Origin: Alphaproteobacteria bacterium
Lineage (GTDB): Bacteria > Pseudomonadota > Alphaproteobacteria > Rickettsiales > SXRF01
Assembly (NCBI GenBank): GCA_019243895.1
Contig: JAFATP010000261.1
Location: 1 to 9,726, forward strand
Direction of reading: 5' to 3'
Length of the DNA stretch: 9,726 nt
This document shows positions 1-6,285 of this stretch, piece by piece; position 1 is the stretch's first letter, and the number at the start of each line of letters is the position of its first letter. The notes below the pieces were generated by a model. That model was not told where the DNA came from and searched no databases. It saw only the letters and a list, made by a program, of their open reading frames with translations. The position numbers and the translations under genes were made by a program.

Positions 1-1
1 C

Positions 2-409
2 GCCAAGCTGCTGCACCGGATGGATTTCGCCGCCGCGCGGCCACACCTGCCGCCGCAGGTGGATGAAACGTTCTGGCGCTCGGTGCGCGGCAATATCGGC
101 TCGCTGGAAGAGGCGGGGGAATGGTGGGATATTCTGCACCGCCACCGGCAACCTGTTTTTAGCGGAGAAGATGCCGGGTTTCTAAGCGCCGCCGCAAAAA
201 TGCTGCCGCCGGAGCCGTGGGACGGAACAACCTATGATGCGTGGATTGCCGCCGTGAAATCCGCCACCGGGCGCAAGGGCAAAGAGCTTTTTATGCCGCT
301 GCGGCGCGCGCTGACGGGAAAAGATCGGGGCCCGGAGCTTAAAGCGCTGCTGCCTTTGCTGGGCCGGAAGGAAACAATGGGTCGGCTTACCGGTTCCGGG
401 AACGGATAA
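2..409 (+). CDS. gltX: glutamyl-tRNA synthetase, C-terminal part (5' truncated by window)
   Basis: The frame is open from the first complete codon at the window edge, so the start and the whole catalytic domain lie outside. About 135 residues are visible. They resemble the helical anticodon-binding domain of class I glutamyl-tRNA synthetases of the alphaproteobacterial type: a segment reading KLLHRMDFAAARPHL, then the very typical end GRKGKELFMPLRRALTG followed by GPELKALLPLLGR. The enzyme charges tRNA-Glu (and often tRNA-Gln in alphaproteobacteria) in the cytoplasm. The TAA stop at 407-409 is followed at once by the cysS ATG, so the two synthetases are probably co-transcribed and translationally coupled. 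Which GltX paralogue this is cannot be told from the tail, and the catalytic motifs cannot be checked. Identification as GltX is strong. Confidence 0.9.
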   Translation, partial: AKLLHRMDFAAARPHLPPQVDETFWRSVRGNIGSLEEAGEWWDILHRHRQPVFSGEDAGFLSAAAKMLPPEPWDGTTYDAWIAAVKSATGRKGKELFMPLRRALTGKDRGPELKALLPLLGRKETMGRLTGSGNG

Positions 410-1927
410 ATGCCGCTGTTCCTCTATAACACCCTCACCCGCCGCAAGGAGGCGTTCGCGCCGCTGGATGCCGCCAATGTGCGCCTGTATGTGTGCGGCC
501 CCACCGTGTATGACCGACCGCATCTGGGCAATGCGCGCAGCGTGGTGGTGTATGACGTGCTGTTCCGATTGCTGCGGCATCATTACGGCGGAGCCTGCGT
601 CAATTACGTGCGCAACATCACGGACGTGGACGATAAGATCAACGCCCGCGCCGCCGAACGCGACATTCCCATCGACGCGCTGACGCGCGAGGTGACACAG
701 CAATTTCATGCGGACATGGCTGCGCTCGGCGTGCTGGCGCCCACGCACGAGCCGCGCGCCACCGGCCATATCGCGCAGATGATCGCGCTGATCCGCCGCT
801 TACTGGAAAGCGGGCACGCCTATGCCGCCGGCGGCCACGTGCTGTTTGACGTGCATTCCTATCCTGACTACGGCCAGCTTTCCCACCGCGTGCTGGACGA
901 GCTGAAGGCCGGGGCGCGCGTGGAGGTGGAGGCGTATAAAAAGAATCCGGGTGATTTCGTGCTGTGGAAACCGGCCGATGCGGGCGACGACGCGTCCGCC
1001 GTGTTCGACTCGCCGTGGGGGCAGGGAAGGCCCGGCTGGCACATCGAATGCTCGGCGATGAGCTGGGCCTATCTCGGCGAGACGTTCGACCTTCACGGCG
1101 GCGGCGCGGATCTGATGTTTCCCCATCATGAGAACGAAATCGCGCAGAGCCGCTGCGCCAATCCCGGCTCGGCGTTCGCGAAAACATGGGTGCATAACGG
1201 CTTCCTCACGGTCAACGGCGAGAAGATGAGCAAATCGCTGGGCAATTTCGTGACGGTGCGGGACTTGCTTAAGAATTCCAAGGGAAATGTCGAAGAAAGA
1301 GCAACAGGAGAAAATATTCGGCTGGCATTACTTTCCACTAAATACAATGAACCGCTTGATTGGAATAACAAGCTGTTTCACGATGCTAAAATCAATCTGG
1401 ATAAATGGTATCGAAAGCTAGATGGATATCCCCGAGATGTTCCCCCGAAGATTCCCTCTTCCACGAGAATGACCGATTTCGTAGATGCTTTATCCGACGA
1501 TCTGAATTTACCCAAGGCATTTGGGTTTATGCATCACGCCGATACCGAAGAACTTTATGCTATGGGGCGGATGCTTGGATTTTTCACTATGTCTGCGCAA
1601 GGCAGGTTTCAAGGCCTGGAGACCGTCATAGTAGACGCTCCAATCCCGCTGGAATGGCTTAACGCGCCAAAAATCCCTATTCCCGATAATCAATCTCCTA
1701 TAAATAAATCACCGGATCTTTCTTATTTATATGACTCAACTGTTACGGTCCATGCCGCTGAAAAGGAAAAGGAAAGAAAGAATATCCAAAAACAAATTGA
1801 CCTTCGCCTCGAAGCCAGAAAAGCCAAAAACTTCGCGGAGGCTGACCGCATCCGGAAACTGCTTGCCGAACAAGGCATTATCCTGGAGGATAGGCCGGAC
1901 GGCACAACGGATTGGCGCAGACAATGA
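410..1927 (+). CDS. cysS: cysteinyl-tRNA synthetase with a compositionally mosaic 3' half
   Basis: Class I synthetase that attaches cysteine to tRNA-Cys, 505 residues (E. coli CysS is about 460). Visible marks: zinc ligands C29, C214, H239 and E243; the HIGH-type motif HLGN at 38-41; the CysRS signature WHIECSAM at about 210-217; [11 protein letters not shown] at 237-247; KMSKS at 272-276. A DALR-type helical domain follows (about 300-395, with [19 protein letters not shown]), and the tail has the usual [18 protein letters not shown]. Residues about 395-455 look like an added linker and account for the extra length. The ATG lies directly after the gltX stop. Oddity: from about base 1265 (residue 286, just after KMSKS) GC content drops abruptly. 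By hand count, 721-780 has 45 of 60 G+C, 1321-1380 has 23 and 1681-1740 has 19. The frame stays intact and all catalytic residues are present, so the enzyme should work. Confidence 0.96.
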   Translation: MPLFLYNTLTRRKEAFAPLDAANVRLYVCGPTVYDRPHLGNARSVVVYDVLFRLLRHHYGGACVNYVRNITDVDDKINARAAERDIPIDALTREVTQQFHADMAALGVLAPTHEPRATGHIAQMIALIRRLLESGHAYAAGGHVLFDVHSYPDYGQLSHRVLDELKAGARVEVEAYKKNPGDFVLWKPADAGDDASAVFDSPWGQGRPGWHIECSAMSWAYLGETFDLHGGGADLMFPHHENEIAQSRCANPGSAFAKTWVHNGFLTVNGEKMSKSLGNFVTVRDLLKNSKGNVEERATGENIRLALLSTKYNEPLDWNNKLFHDAKINLDKWYRKLDGYPRDVPPKIPSSTRMTDFVDALSDDLNLPKAFGFMHHADTEELYAMGRMLGFFTMSAQGRFQGLETVIVDAPIPLEWLNAPKIPIPDNQSPINKSPDLSYLYDSTVTVHAAEKEKERKNIQKQIDLRLEARKAKNFAEADRIRKLLAEQGIILEDRPDGTTDWRRQ

Positions 1928-2313
1928 AAATTAGGCTTAGCGAAGAGTTGGAACGTGCTCGTTTAACGGCACTACAAAAAGTGCACGAAGTATTCGCGAA
2001 GTGGAGAAGCACGCGTGGCATGCAGTCGAGTCAGTCTCATGAAGGCACGGTGGTATCGGAAGTCAACATTCTTGCCGATGAATTGCAAGCGGATCGCAGC
2101 AAACCGGATCGTTCTCCCGAAGCAGATGCCGCATTTTTTCGTCAAAAGTGGCAAGAGGAAAAGTCCCCAGAACGAATGCTGGCGCTGGAAACGCTTAGCC
2201 TGACAATGGGCCTTTCCACGGCATCGCTGGGACAACGCGAAGTTCCTCCTACCGTGAATGTTTCTATCAGCGATCCTCCTCTACCCCCTTCTCCCACTGA
2301 AAAGATACCTTAG
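1924..2313 (+). CDS. hypothetical protein coupled to cysS
   Basis: A 129-residue protein that I do not recognise. The ATG at 1924 overlaps the cysS TGA as ATGA, the usual sign of translational coupling; a TTG at 1912 in the same frame is a possible but less likely start. The N-terminal 30 residues are charged and probably helical ([20 protein letters not shown]). The middle (about 60-95) is acidic and polar with a predicted helix ([19 protein letters not shown]). The last 25 residues are rich in proline and serine and probably disordered. There is no signal peptide, membrane segment, cysteine or obvious DNA-binding motif. GC content is intermediate (about 53% in 2041-2100 by hand count), lower than flanking genes, and continuous with the AT-rich 3' half of cysS. 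It may be an accessory cytoplasmic protein, or an ORF that arose or arrived with the cysS 3' segment. Confidence 0.6.
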   Translation: MKIRLSEELERARLTALQKVHEVFAKWRSTRGMQSSQSHEGTVVSEVNILADELQADRSKPDRSPEADAAFFRQKWQEEKSPERMLALETLSLTMGLSTASLGQREVPPTVNVSISDPPLPPSPTEKIP

Positions 2314-2332
2314 CGCTTGCCGCATTCCTCCT

Positions 2333-2372
2333 TCCCTTGCAGGGATAAAGCGTTTATAATCATTGGCCTATG
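2333..2372 (+). promoter_or_regulatory. putative cimA promoter with consensus -10 box
   Basis: A perfect TATAAT lies at 2355-2360 in the 65-base gap between the orphan gene and cimA. A start of transcription 6-8 bases downstream would fall at about 2367-2368, so the cimA transcript would have almost no leader. No good -35 box is present at the right distance (TTCCCT at 2332-2337 is poor). A small hairpin TCCCT-TGC-AGGGA at 2333-2345 sits where an activator or repressor might bind. The exact -10 match and its position between genes are the support; no mapping data are available. Confidence 0.4.
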
Positions 2373-2378
2373 GATTAA

Positions 2379-3953
2379 GTGACGCTGTATGACACCACGC
2401 TGCGCGACGGCGCGCAGGCGCGGGGGGTGGATTTCACGCTGGCGGATCGCCAGGCCATTACCCGCGCGCTGGATCAGCTGGGCATTGACTATATCGAGGG
2501 CGGCTGGCCGGGCGCCAATCCCATTGACGATACGTTTTTTGCCAATCCTCCTCCGCTTGCCGCATCGAGACTTTCCGCCTTCGGCATGACGCGCCGCGCC
2601 GGCCGTTCCGCCGACAACGATCCGGGCCTGACGGCGCTGCTGGAAAGCGGCGCGCCCGCCATCTGCCTGGTCGGTAAAACCTGGGAGCGGCAGGTGGCCA
2701 GCACGCTGGGCATTCCGGCGGAGGAAAACCGCCGCATGATCGGCGAATCCATCGCCCATGTGGTGCGGCACGGGCGCGAGGCGCTGTTTGACGCCGAGCA
2801 TTTCTTCGACGGCTATAAGGAAAATCCCGAATTCGCGCTTTCCGCCATCCGCGCCGCGTTCGACGCGGGCGCGCGCTGGATCGTGCTGTGCGACACCAAC
2901 GGCGGCACGCTGCCGCACGAGATCGGCCGCATCGTCACCGAGGTGACGAAACACATCCCCGGCGAGCGGCTGGGCATTCATTGCCATAACGACACGGATA
3001 ACGCCGTCGCCAATTCATTGAGCGCGGTGCTGGCGGGGGTGCGGCAGGTGCAGGGCACCGTCAACGGCGTCGGCGAGCGCTGCGGCAACGCCAATCTCAT
3101 TTCGATCATCCCCACCCTTGTGATGAAACTGGGATTCGCCACCGGCGTCGGCCGCGACAAGCTGACGCAGCTGACCGCGACCGCGCATCTGCTGGATGAG
3201 CGCCTGAACCGCGGCTCAAATCCGCACGCGCCCTATGTTGGCAGCGCCGCCTTTGCGCATAAGGGGGGGCTGCACGCCTCCGCCATGGCCAAGGATAGTT
3301 CCTCCTACGAGCACATATCGCCGGAGCTGGTGGGCAATACGCGCACCATTCTTGTTTCCGATAAATCGGGCCGCGCCAATATCCTGGAGCGCCTGCGCGC
3401 CTTCGGCATCGCTATTTCGCCGGACGATCCGCGCGTGGCGGAGCTGGTGGCGGAGGTGAAGCAGCGCGAGCAGCAGGGCTATGCCTATGAAGGCGCGGAC
3501 GCCAGCTTCGAGCTGCTGGCCCGGCGCGTGCTGGGCACCGTGCCGGAATTTTTCAGCGTCATCGGCTTCCGCGTCATCGGCGAGCGGCGCTACAACGCCA
3601 ACGGCAGGCTGGTCAATGTGGCGGAGGCGACCATCAAGGTGAAGATCGACGAGGCGGTGGTGATGACGGTGGCCGAAGGCAACGGCCCGGTCAACGCGCT
3701 GGACGGCGCGTTGCGCAAGGCGCTTTCCCGCCGGTATCCGCAATTGCAGCATCTGCACCTGGCCGATTACAAGGTGCGCATCCTGACACCCAATGACGGC
3801 ACCGCCGCCGTCACCCGCGCGCTGATCGAATCGCGCGATGACAACGGCCGCAGCTGGAGCACCATCGGCGTTTCCGGCAATATCATCGACGCATCGTTCA
3901 ACGCCCTGGAGGATGCGGTTATCTATAAGCTTGCCAGTGAGCAATCCCGGTAA
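2379..3953 (+). CDS. cimA: (R)-citramalate synthase
   Basis: Condenses acetyl-CoA with pyruvate to (R)-citramalate, the first step of threonine-independent 2-oxobutyrate and isoleucine synthesis. The 524 residues have the layout of the family: an HMGL-like TIM barrel at about 1-270 with TTLRDGAQ at 6-13 (R9 catalytic, D10 metal ligand), HCHNDTDNAVANS at 201-213 with metal ligands H201 and H203, and GERCGNANL at 232-240. A linker domain with AHKGGLHASA follows at 293-302, then a C-terminal LeuA-type regulatory domain at about 385-520. The phrase GGWPGANPIDDTFF at 41-54 is characteristic of citramalate synthases rather than isopropylmalate or homocitrate synthases. The regulatory domain suggests feedback inhibition, probably by isoleucine as in known family members. 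The start is a GTG preceded immediately in frame by TAA, so the protein cannot begin further upstream in this frame; no clear Shine-Dalgarno is seen. The 3' end overlaps trmJ. Confidence 0.93.
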   Translation: MTLYDTTLRDGAQARGVDFTLADRQAITRALDQLGIDYIEGGWPGANPIDDTFFANPPPLAASRLSAFGMTRRAGRSADNDPGLTALLESGAPAICLVGKTWERQVASTLGIPAEENRRMIGESIAHVVRHGREALFDAEHFFDGYKENPEFALSAIRAAFDAGARWIVLCDTNGGTLPHEIGRIVTEVTKHIPGERLGIHCHNDTDNAVANSLSAVLAGVRQVQGTVNGVGERCGNANLISIIPTLVMKLGFATGVGRDKLTQLTATAHLLDERLNRGSNPHAPYVGSAAFAHKGGLHASAMAKDSSSYEHISPELVGNTRTILVSDKSGRANILERLRAFGIAISPDDPRVAELVAEVKQREQQGYAYEGADASFELLARRVLGTVPEFFSVIGFRVIGERRYNANGRLVNVAEATIKVKIDEAVVMTVAEGNGPVNALDGALRKALSRRYPQLQHLHLADYKVRILTPNDGTAAVTRALIESRDDNGRSWSTIGVSGNIIDASFNALEDAVIYKLASEQSR

Positions 3954-4677
3954 GGCGGCGCCCGCCATTATCCTGGTGCGCCCGCAGCTGGGGGAAAATA
4001 TCGGCGCGGTGGCGCGCGCCATGAGCAATTTCGGCTTAAGCGATTTGCGCCTGGTGGCGCCGAAGAACGGCTGGCCGAACCCGCGCGCCTATGACATGGC
4101 GGTGAGCGCTTCGCCGCTATTGGACCGCGCGCAGCTGTATGCGACGCTGCCGGAGGCGATGCATGACATCAGCGTGGCTTACGCCACCACCGCACGAACG
4201 CGCGACATGGCCAAGCCGCAGCTTGTGCCCGCGGAGACGGCGCTGGCGCTGCGGCGCGCTGCGGAACAGGGACAGCGCGCAGCGCTGCTGTTCGGGCCGG
4301 AGCGCACGGGCCTTACCAATGAGGAAACCGTGCTGGCGGACGGCATCGTCACCATTCCCACCGCACCGGACCATGCTTCCTTAAACCTGTCTCAGGCGAT
4401 GGTGATCCTAGGCTATGAATGGTTTACGCGCGGGGCAATCACTTCGGATATCGCACGCGGAGCGGTTTATCCGCCCGCCACCAAGCAAGAGGTGGAGAGC
4501 TTTTTCACGCAGCTGGAAGAATATCTGGACGCGGTGGATTATTTCCGCACCGCCCAGAAAAAAACGCTGATGTGGCAGAATTTGCGCACGATCTTCGTTC
4601 GGGCCGCCATGAACGAGCAGGAACTGCGCAGCGTGCGCGGCGTTATCCGGGCACTCTATGCGCGCCGGAAAGAATAA
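3937..4677 (+). CDS. trmJ: tRNA (cytidine/uridine-2'-O-)-methyltransferase, TrmJ family
   Basis: SPOUT-class RNA methyltransferase that uses S-adenosylmethionine; characterised family members 2'-O-methylate position 32 of the tRNA anticodon loop. The three SpoU motifs are present: NIGAVARAMSNFG at 21-33, LLFGPERTGLTNEE at 117-130, and IPTAPDHASLNLSQAM at 140-155, forming the trefoil knot. A C-terminal helical extension (about 175-246) is usual in TrmJ. I chose the GTG at 3937, giving 246 residues (MSNPGKAAPAIILVRPQ), because it places the first beta strand and motif 1 at the normal distance from the N-terminus; the frame is open further upstream inside cimA, but that stretch is cimA read in another frame. 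The 17-base overlap with cimA suggests one operon. The substrate is inferred from the family; a related rRNA target cannot be excluded. Confidence 0.88.
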   Translation: MSNPGKAAPAIILVRPQLGENIGAVARAMSNFGLSDLRLVAPKNGWPNPRAYDMAVSASPLLDRAQLYATLPEAMHDISVAYATTARTRDMAKPQLVPAETALALRRAAEQGQRAALLFGPERTGLTNEETVLADGIVTIPTAPDHASLNLSQAMVILGYEWFTRGAITSDIARGAVYPPATKQEVESFFTQLEEYLDAVDYFRTAQKKTLMWQNLRTIFVRAAMNEQELRSVRGVIRALYARRKE

Positions 4678-4685
4678 AGACTCCC

Positions 4686-5339
4686 TTAGGACGCCTTCTG
4701 CGCCTCCGCCGTCTTCTTTTCTCCGGGCAGCGGCGTCTGGATGGCTTTATTGGCCATCTGCTGGATCAGGTAATCGAGCCCTTTATTTCCCAGCACGGAG
4801 GCGAATTCCGAGCGCTGCGTGGTGATCAGGCTCACGCCCTCCACCACCACGTCGAAGATGCGCAGCTCGCCGCCGGGCATAGTATGCAGCCGGTAATCCA
4901 CCATCACCTGCTGCCTGTCCGGAGATATCATCTGCATGGCGACGGTGTATTGCCCGTCACCTTCATCCGTGGCGTTGGTGATTTTATAGCTGCCGCCGGT
5001 ATAATCGGCGAAGCGCCCCGCATAATTCGCCGTAATGAATTTCTCGTATTCCTGCAGATAATGCGCGCGCTGCTCCTCGCTGGCATCGCGCCAATAGCGC
5101 CCCAGAACGAAATGCCCTACCCACGGAATATCCACGTTGCCGGAAAACAGCACTTCCAGCTGCTTCTGTTTTTCATCCTTGTTCAATGAGGCGTTACCGA
5201 TGATATCCAGCGCCTGATGGCCTACGGTATCCATCAACTGGCGGGCCTGATCGGCCGAGGCATCCGCCTGCGCACCCACCGGCGCGGCCATCATCACCCA
5301 TACCAAAAGCCGCGCTGCCACGTTGCGTATCTTTCTCAT
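4686..5339 (-). CDS. mlaC: phospholipid-binding periplasmic protein MlaC
   Basis: Soluble carrier of the Mla pathway (MlaC/Ttg2D family), which ferries phospholipids across the periplasm between outer-membrane MlaA and the inner-membrane MlaFEDB ABC complex. The 217-residue length is close to E. coli MlaC (211). An N-terminal signal peptide is clear: basic start MRKIRNVAARLL, hydrophobic core, cleavage probably after AQA at residue 25. The mature part has family patterns such as DIPWVGHFVLGRYWRDAS, YEKFITANYAGRF and the repeated beta strands of the fold (YTVAMQMIS, VMVDYRLH, LRIFDVVVEGVSLI). A lysine-, alanine- and glutamate-rich tail follows. It starts 21 bases after mlaA ends on the same strand, so the two form an operon. 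The mlaFED genes are not in this window. The stop lies 8 bases from the convergent trmJ stop. Confidence 0.92.
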   Translation of the reverse strand: MRKIRNVAARLLVWVMMAAPVGAQADASADQARQLMDTVGHQALDIIGNASLNKDEKQKQLEVLFSGNVDIPWVGHFVLGRYWRDASEEQRAHYLQEYEKFITANYAGRFADYTGGSYKITNATDEGDGQYTVAMQMISPDRQQVMVDYRLHTMPGGELRIFDVVVEGVSLITTQRSEFASVLGNKGLDYLIQQMANKAIQTPLPGEKKTAEAQKAS

Positions 5340-5360
5340 ATCGATCCAGTCTAATAGTTG

Positions 5361-6095
5361 TTATTGGGCGCCCGAAACGCACATCTGCCTTACTTTACTA
5401 ATCTCCGACGTGCGCCTTTGCAAGTAGCCGCTGCGGAAAGTGGCGTAAGGATCCAGCGAGGTTTTGAAGGTGTCCTCGATCAGCGTCCAGTTGGTGGAGC
5501 GCTTATCCACCACGGTCAGGCCGAACTGGGCGTATGAGGGCCAGCTTGGGCTGATCCACACGGTGGGGTTGAAGAATATGTCCACGACGCGGCCGAACGT
5601 GTCACGCTCGGTGCCGGGGCCGAAGACGGGCAAAAACAGGTAATTGCCGGAGGGGACGCCCCAGGTGGCCAGCGTTTCGCCGAAATCGGCGTCGCGGTTT
5701 TTCAGCCCTGCCTCGGAAGCGACGTCAAAGAGCCCGCCCACGCCGAACGTGGTATTCACCATGAACCGCCAGAAGGTGGCGAAGCTGTTTTGCTGGTCTC
5801 CCTGAAGCACGGAGTTCACGAACACCACCGGCGAGCCGAGATTATGCACGAAATTGGTGACGGCGCGCTGGCCGCCATCCGGCACCGTATTGCGGTATAC
5901 GTAAGTGACCGGGCGTATAATGGCTGCATCCAACGCTTTATTGACGCCGAACATGGCGCGGTTGAAGCCCTCATACGGGTCAGGATTGATATCGGGATCG
6001 TTCTGCGCCTTGCGCGTGGTATAATCCGCGCAGCCGACGAGGGCGAACGCCGCCATGCATGCCAGCGCGCGTTTCCATGCCGATGCGCCGCCCAT
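5361..6095 (-). CDS. mlaA: outer-membrane lipoprotein MlaA (VacJ)
   Basis: Outer-membrane lipoprotein that removes mislocalised phospholipids from the outer leaflet and passes them to MlaC, keeping lipid asymmetry. The start at 6095 gives 244 residues and a compact lipoprotein signal peptide (MGGASAWKRALACMAAFALV then G-C), with lipobox LVGC and acylated cysteine C22. The conserved MlaA hallmark PDPYEGFNRAMFGVNKALD follows soon after. Further on are VGGLFDVASEAGL, DFGETLATWGVPSGNYLFLPVFGP and DTFGRVVD, all typical of the family. I prefer this start because GGAG lies 7 bases upstream. An in-frame ATG at 6143 would add 16 residues of AT-rich codons without a ribosome binding site. The gene is followed by mlaC on the same strand and is divergent from metF. 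Confidence 0.93.
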   Translation of the reverse strand: MGGASAWKRALACMAAFALVGCADYTTRKAQNDPDINPDPYEGFNRAMFGVNKALDAAIIRPVTYVYRNTVPDGGQRAVTNFVHNLGSPVVFVNSVLQGDQQNSFATFWRFMVNTTFGVGGLFDVASEAGLKNRDADFGETLATWGVPSGNYLFLPVFGPGTERDTFGRVVDIFFNPTVWISPSWPSYAQFGLTVVDKRSTNWTLIEDTFKTSLDPYATFRSGYLQRRTSEISKVRQMCVSGAQ

Positions 6096-6102
6096 GCCCG
6101 TG

Positions 6103-6106
6103 CTCC
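6103..6106 (-). promoter_or_regulatory. ribosome binding site deciding the mlaA start
   Basis: On the minus strand, GGAG occupies 6106-6103, followed by a 7-base spacer and the ATG at 6095. The longer alternative start at 6143 has no purine-rich stretch in front of it. This site, with the normal length of the resulting signal peptide, is the reason for choosing the shorter MlaA. Confidence 0.55.
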
Positions 6107-6171
6107 GCTTCAATCGATCCGGTTGCTTAAAAGACTTTACCATTGCGCAATTAATACACTATGAAATTCAA

Positions 6172-6201
6172 TTGGAGGATGGTTATTTACGCGTTTATAA
6201 A
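6172..6201 (+). promoter_or_regulatory. possible metF promoter
   Basis: The AT-rich spacer between mlaA and metF contains TTGGAG (6172-6177), 18 bases, then TATAAA (6196-6201). Transcription would begin near 6208 and give a leader of about 75 bases. The -35 match is weak and AT-rich DNA produces such matches by chance, so this is a candidate only. Confidence 0.25.
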
Positions 6202-6203
6202 CT

Positions 6204-6281
6204 ATCCGATAGGATTGAAAAGCTGCATTCTATACAAACCTCTGCAAGTGTTGCTCATCTGCAACAGATAATGGGCCGTGA
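6204..6281 (+). promoter_or_regulatory. metF leader region with alternative hairpins
   Basis: This stretch between the possible promoter and the metF start holds several short inverted repeats. ATCC-GATA-GGAT spans 6204-6215. A perfect 6-base stem TGTTGC/GCAACA with a 6-base loop spans 6249-6266. A competing stem GCAA-GTG-TTGC spans 6244-6254 and shares bases with it. A 7-base direct repeat TCTGCAA occurs at 6241-6247 and 6258-6264. The strongest stem ends 15 bases before the metF TTG, where it could affect ribosome access. It does not match any S-adenosylmethionine riboswitch consensus I can recall. No run of T follows, so it does not look like an intrinsic terminator. Confidence 0.35.
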
Positions 6282-6285
6282 TTGA
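6271..6285 (+). other. five-codon mini-ORF overlapping the metF start
   Basis: ATG-GGC-CGT-GAT-TGA (encoding MGRD) runs into the metF start: its stop TGA at 6283-6285 overlaps the TTG at 6282-6284 as TTGA. The same frame is open further upstream, reading YEIQLEDGYLRVYKLSDRIE and onward to MGRD, with TTG at 6172 as another possible start, so a small protein of about 37 residues is an alternative. Neither reading has a clear Shine-Dalgarno. I list it because the 4-base overlap is typical of translational coupling and metF itself has an unusual start codon. Confidence 0.3.

Noticed and set aside
1265..2340. Insertion sequence or other mobile element as the cause of the low-GC segment
   Set aside because: There is no transposase or integrase, no terminal inverted repeat or target duplication that I can see, and the cysS frame is uninterrupted with its normal C-terminal motif present.
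2333..2352. Hairpin TCCCT-TGC-AGGGA after the orphan gene as an intrinsic terminator
   Set aside because: The stem is only five base pairs and is followed by TAAAGCG, not a T-run. It lies in the -35 area of the cimA promoter, so it is more likely chance or an operator.
3216..4028. 270-codon minus-strand frame opposite cimA and trmJ
   Set aside because: It is a shadow of conserved catalytic and regulatory domains of CimA; no recognisable motif, and its start lies inside trmJ.
4419..5189. Long plus-strand open frame (256 codons) crossing the end of trmJ and into the mlaC region
   Set aside because: It overlaps two well-supported genes in other frames, its translation has no family features, and it is rich in H, R and G as expected of GC-rich antisense or shifted reading.
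6161..6271. 36-codon frame starting ATG at 6161 in the mlaA-metF spacer
   Set aside because: The ATG has no ribosome binding site, and the translation (MKFNWRMVIYAFINYPIG and on) is what AT-rich spacer DNA gives by chance; it does not link to the metF start.
6204..6281. Known S-adenosylmethionine or S-adenosylhomocysteine riboswitch upstream of metF
   Set aside because: The short stems and their order do not match any consensus of those classes that I know; the leader is also too short for most of them.
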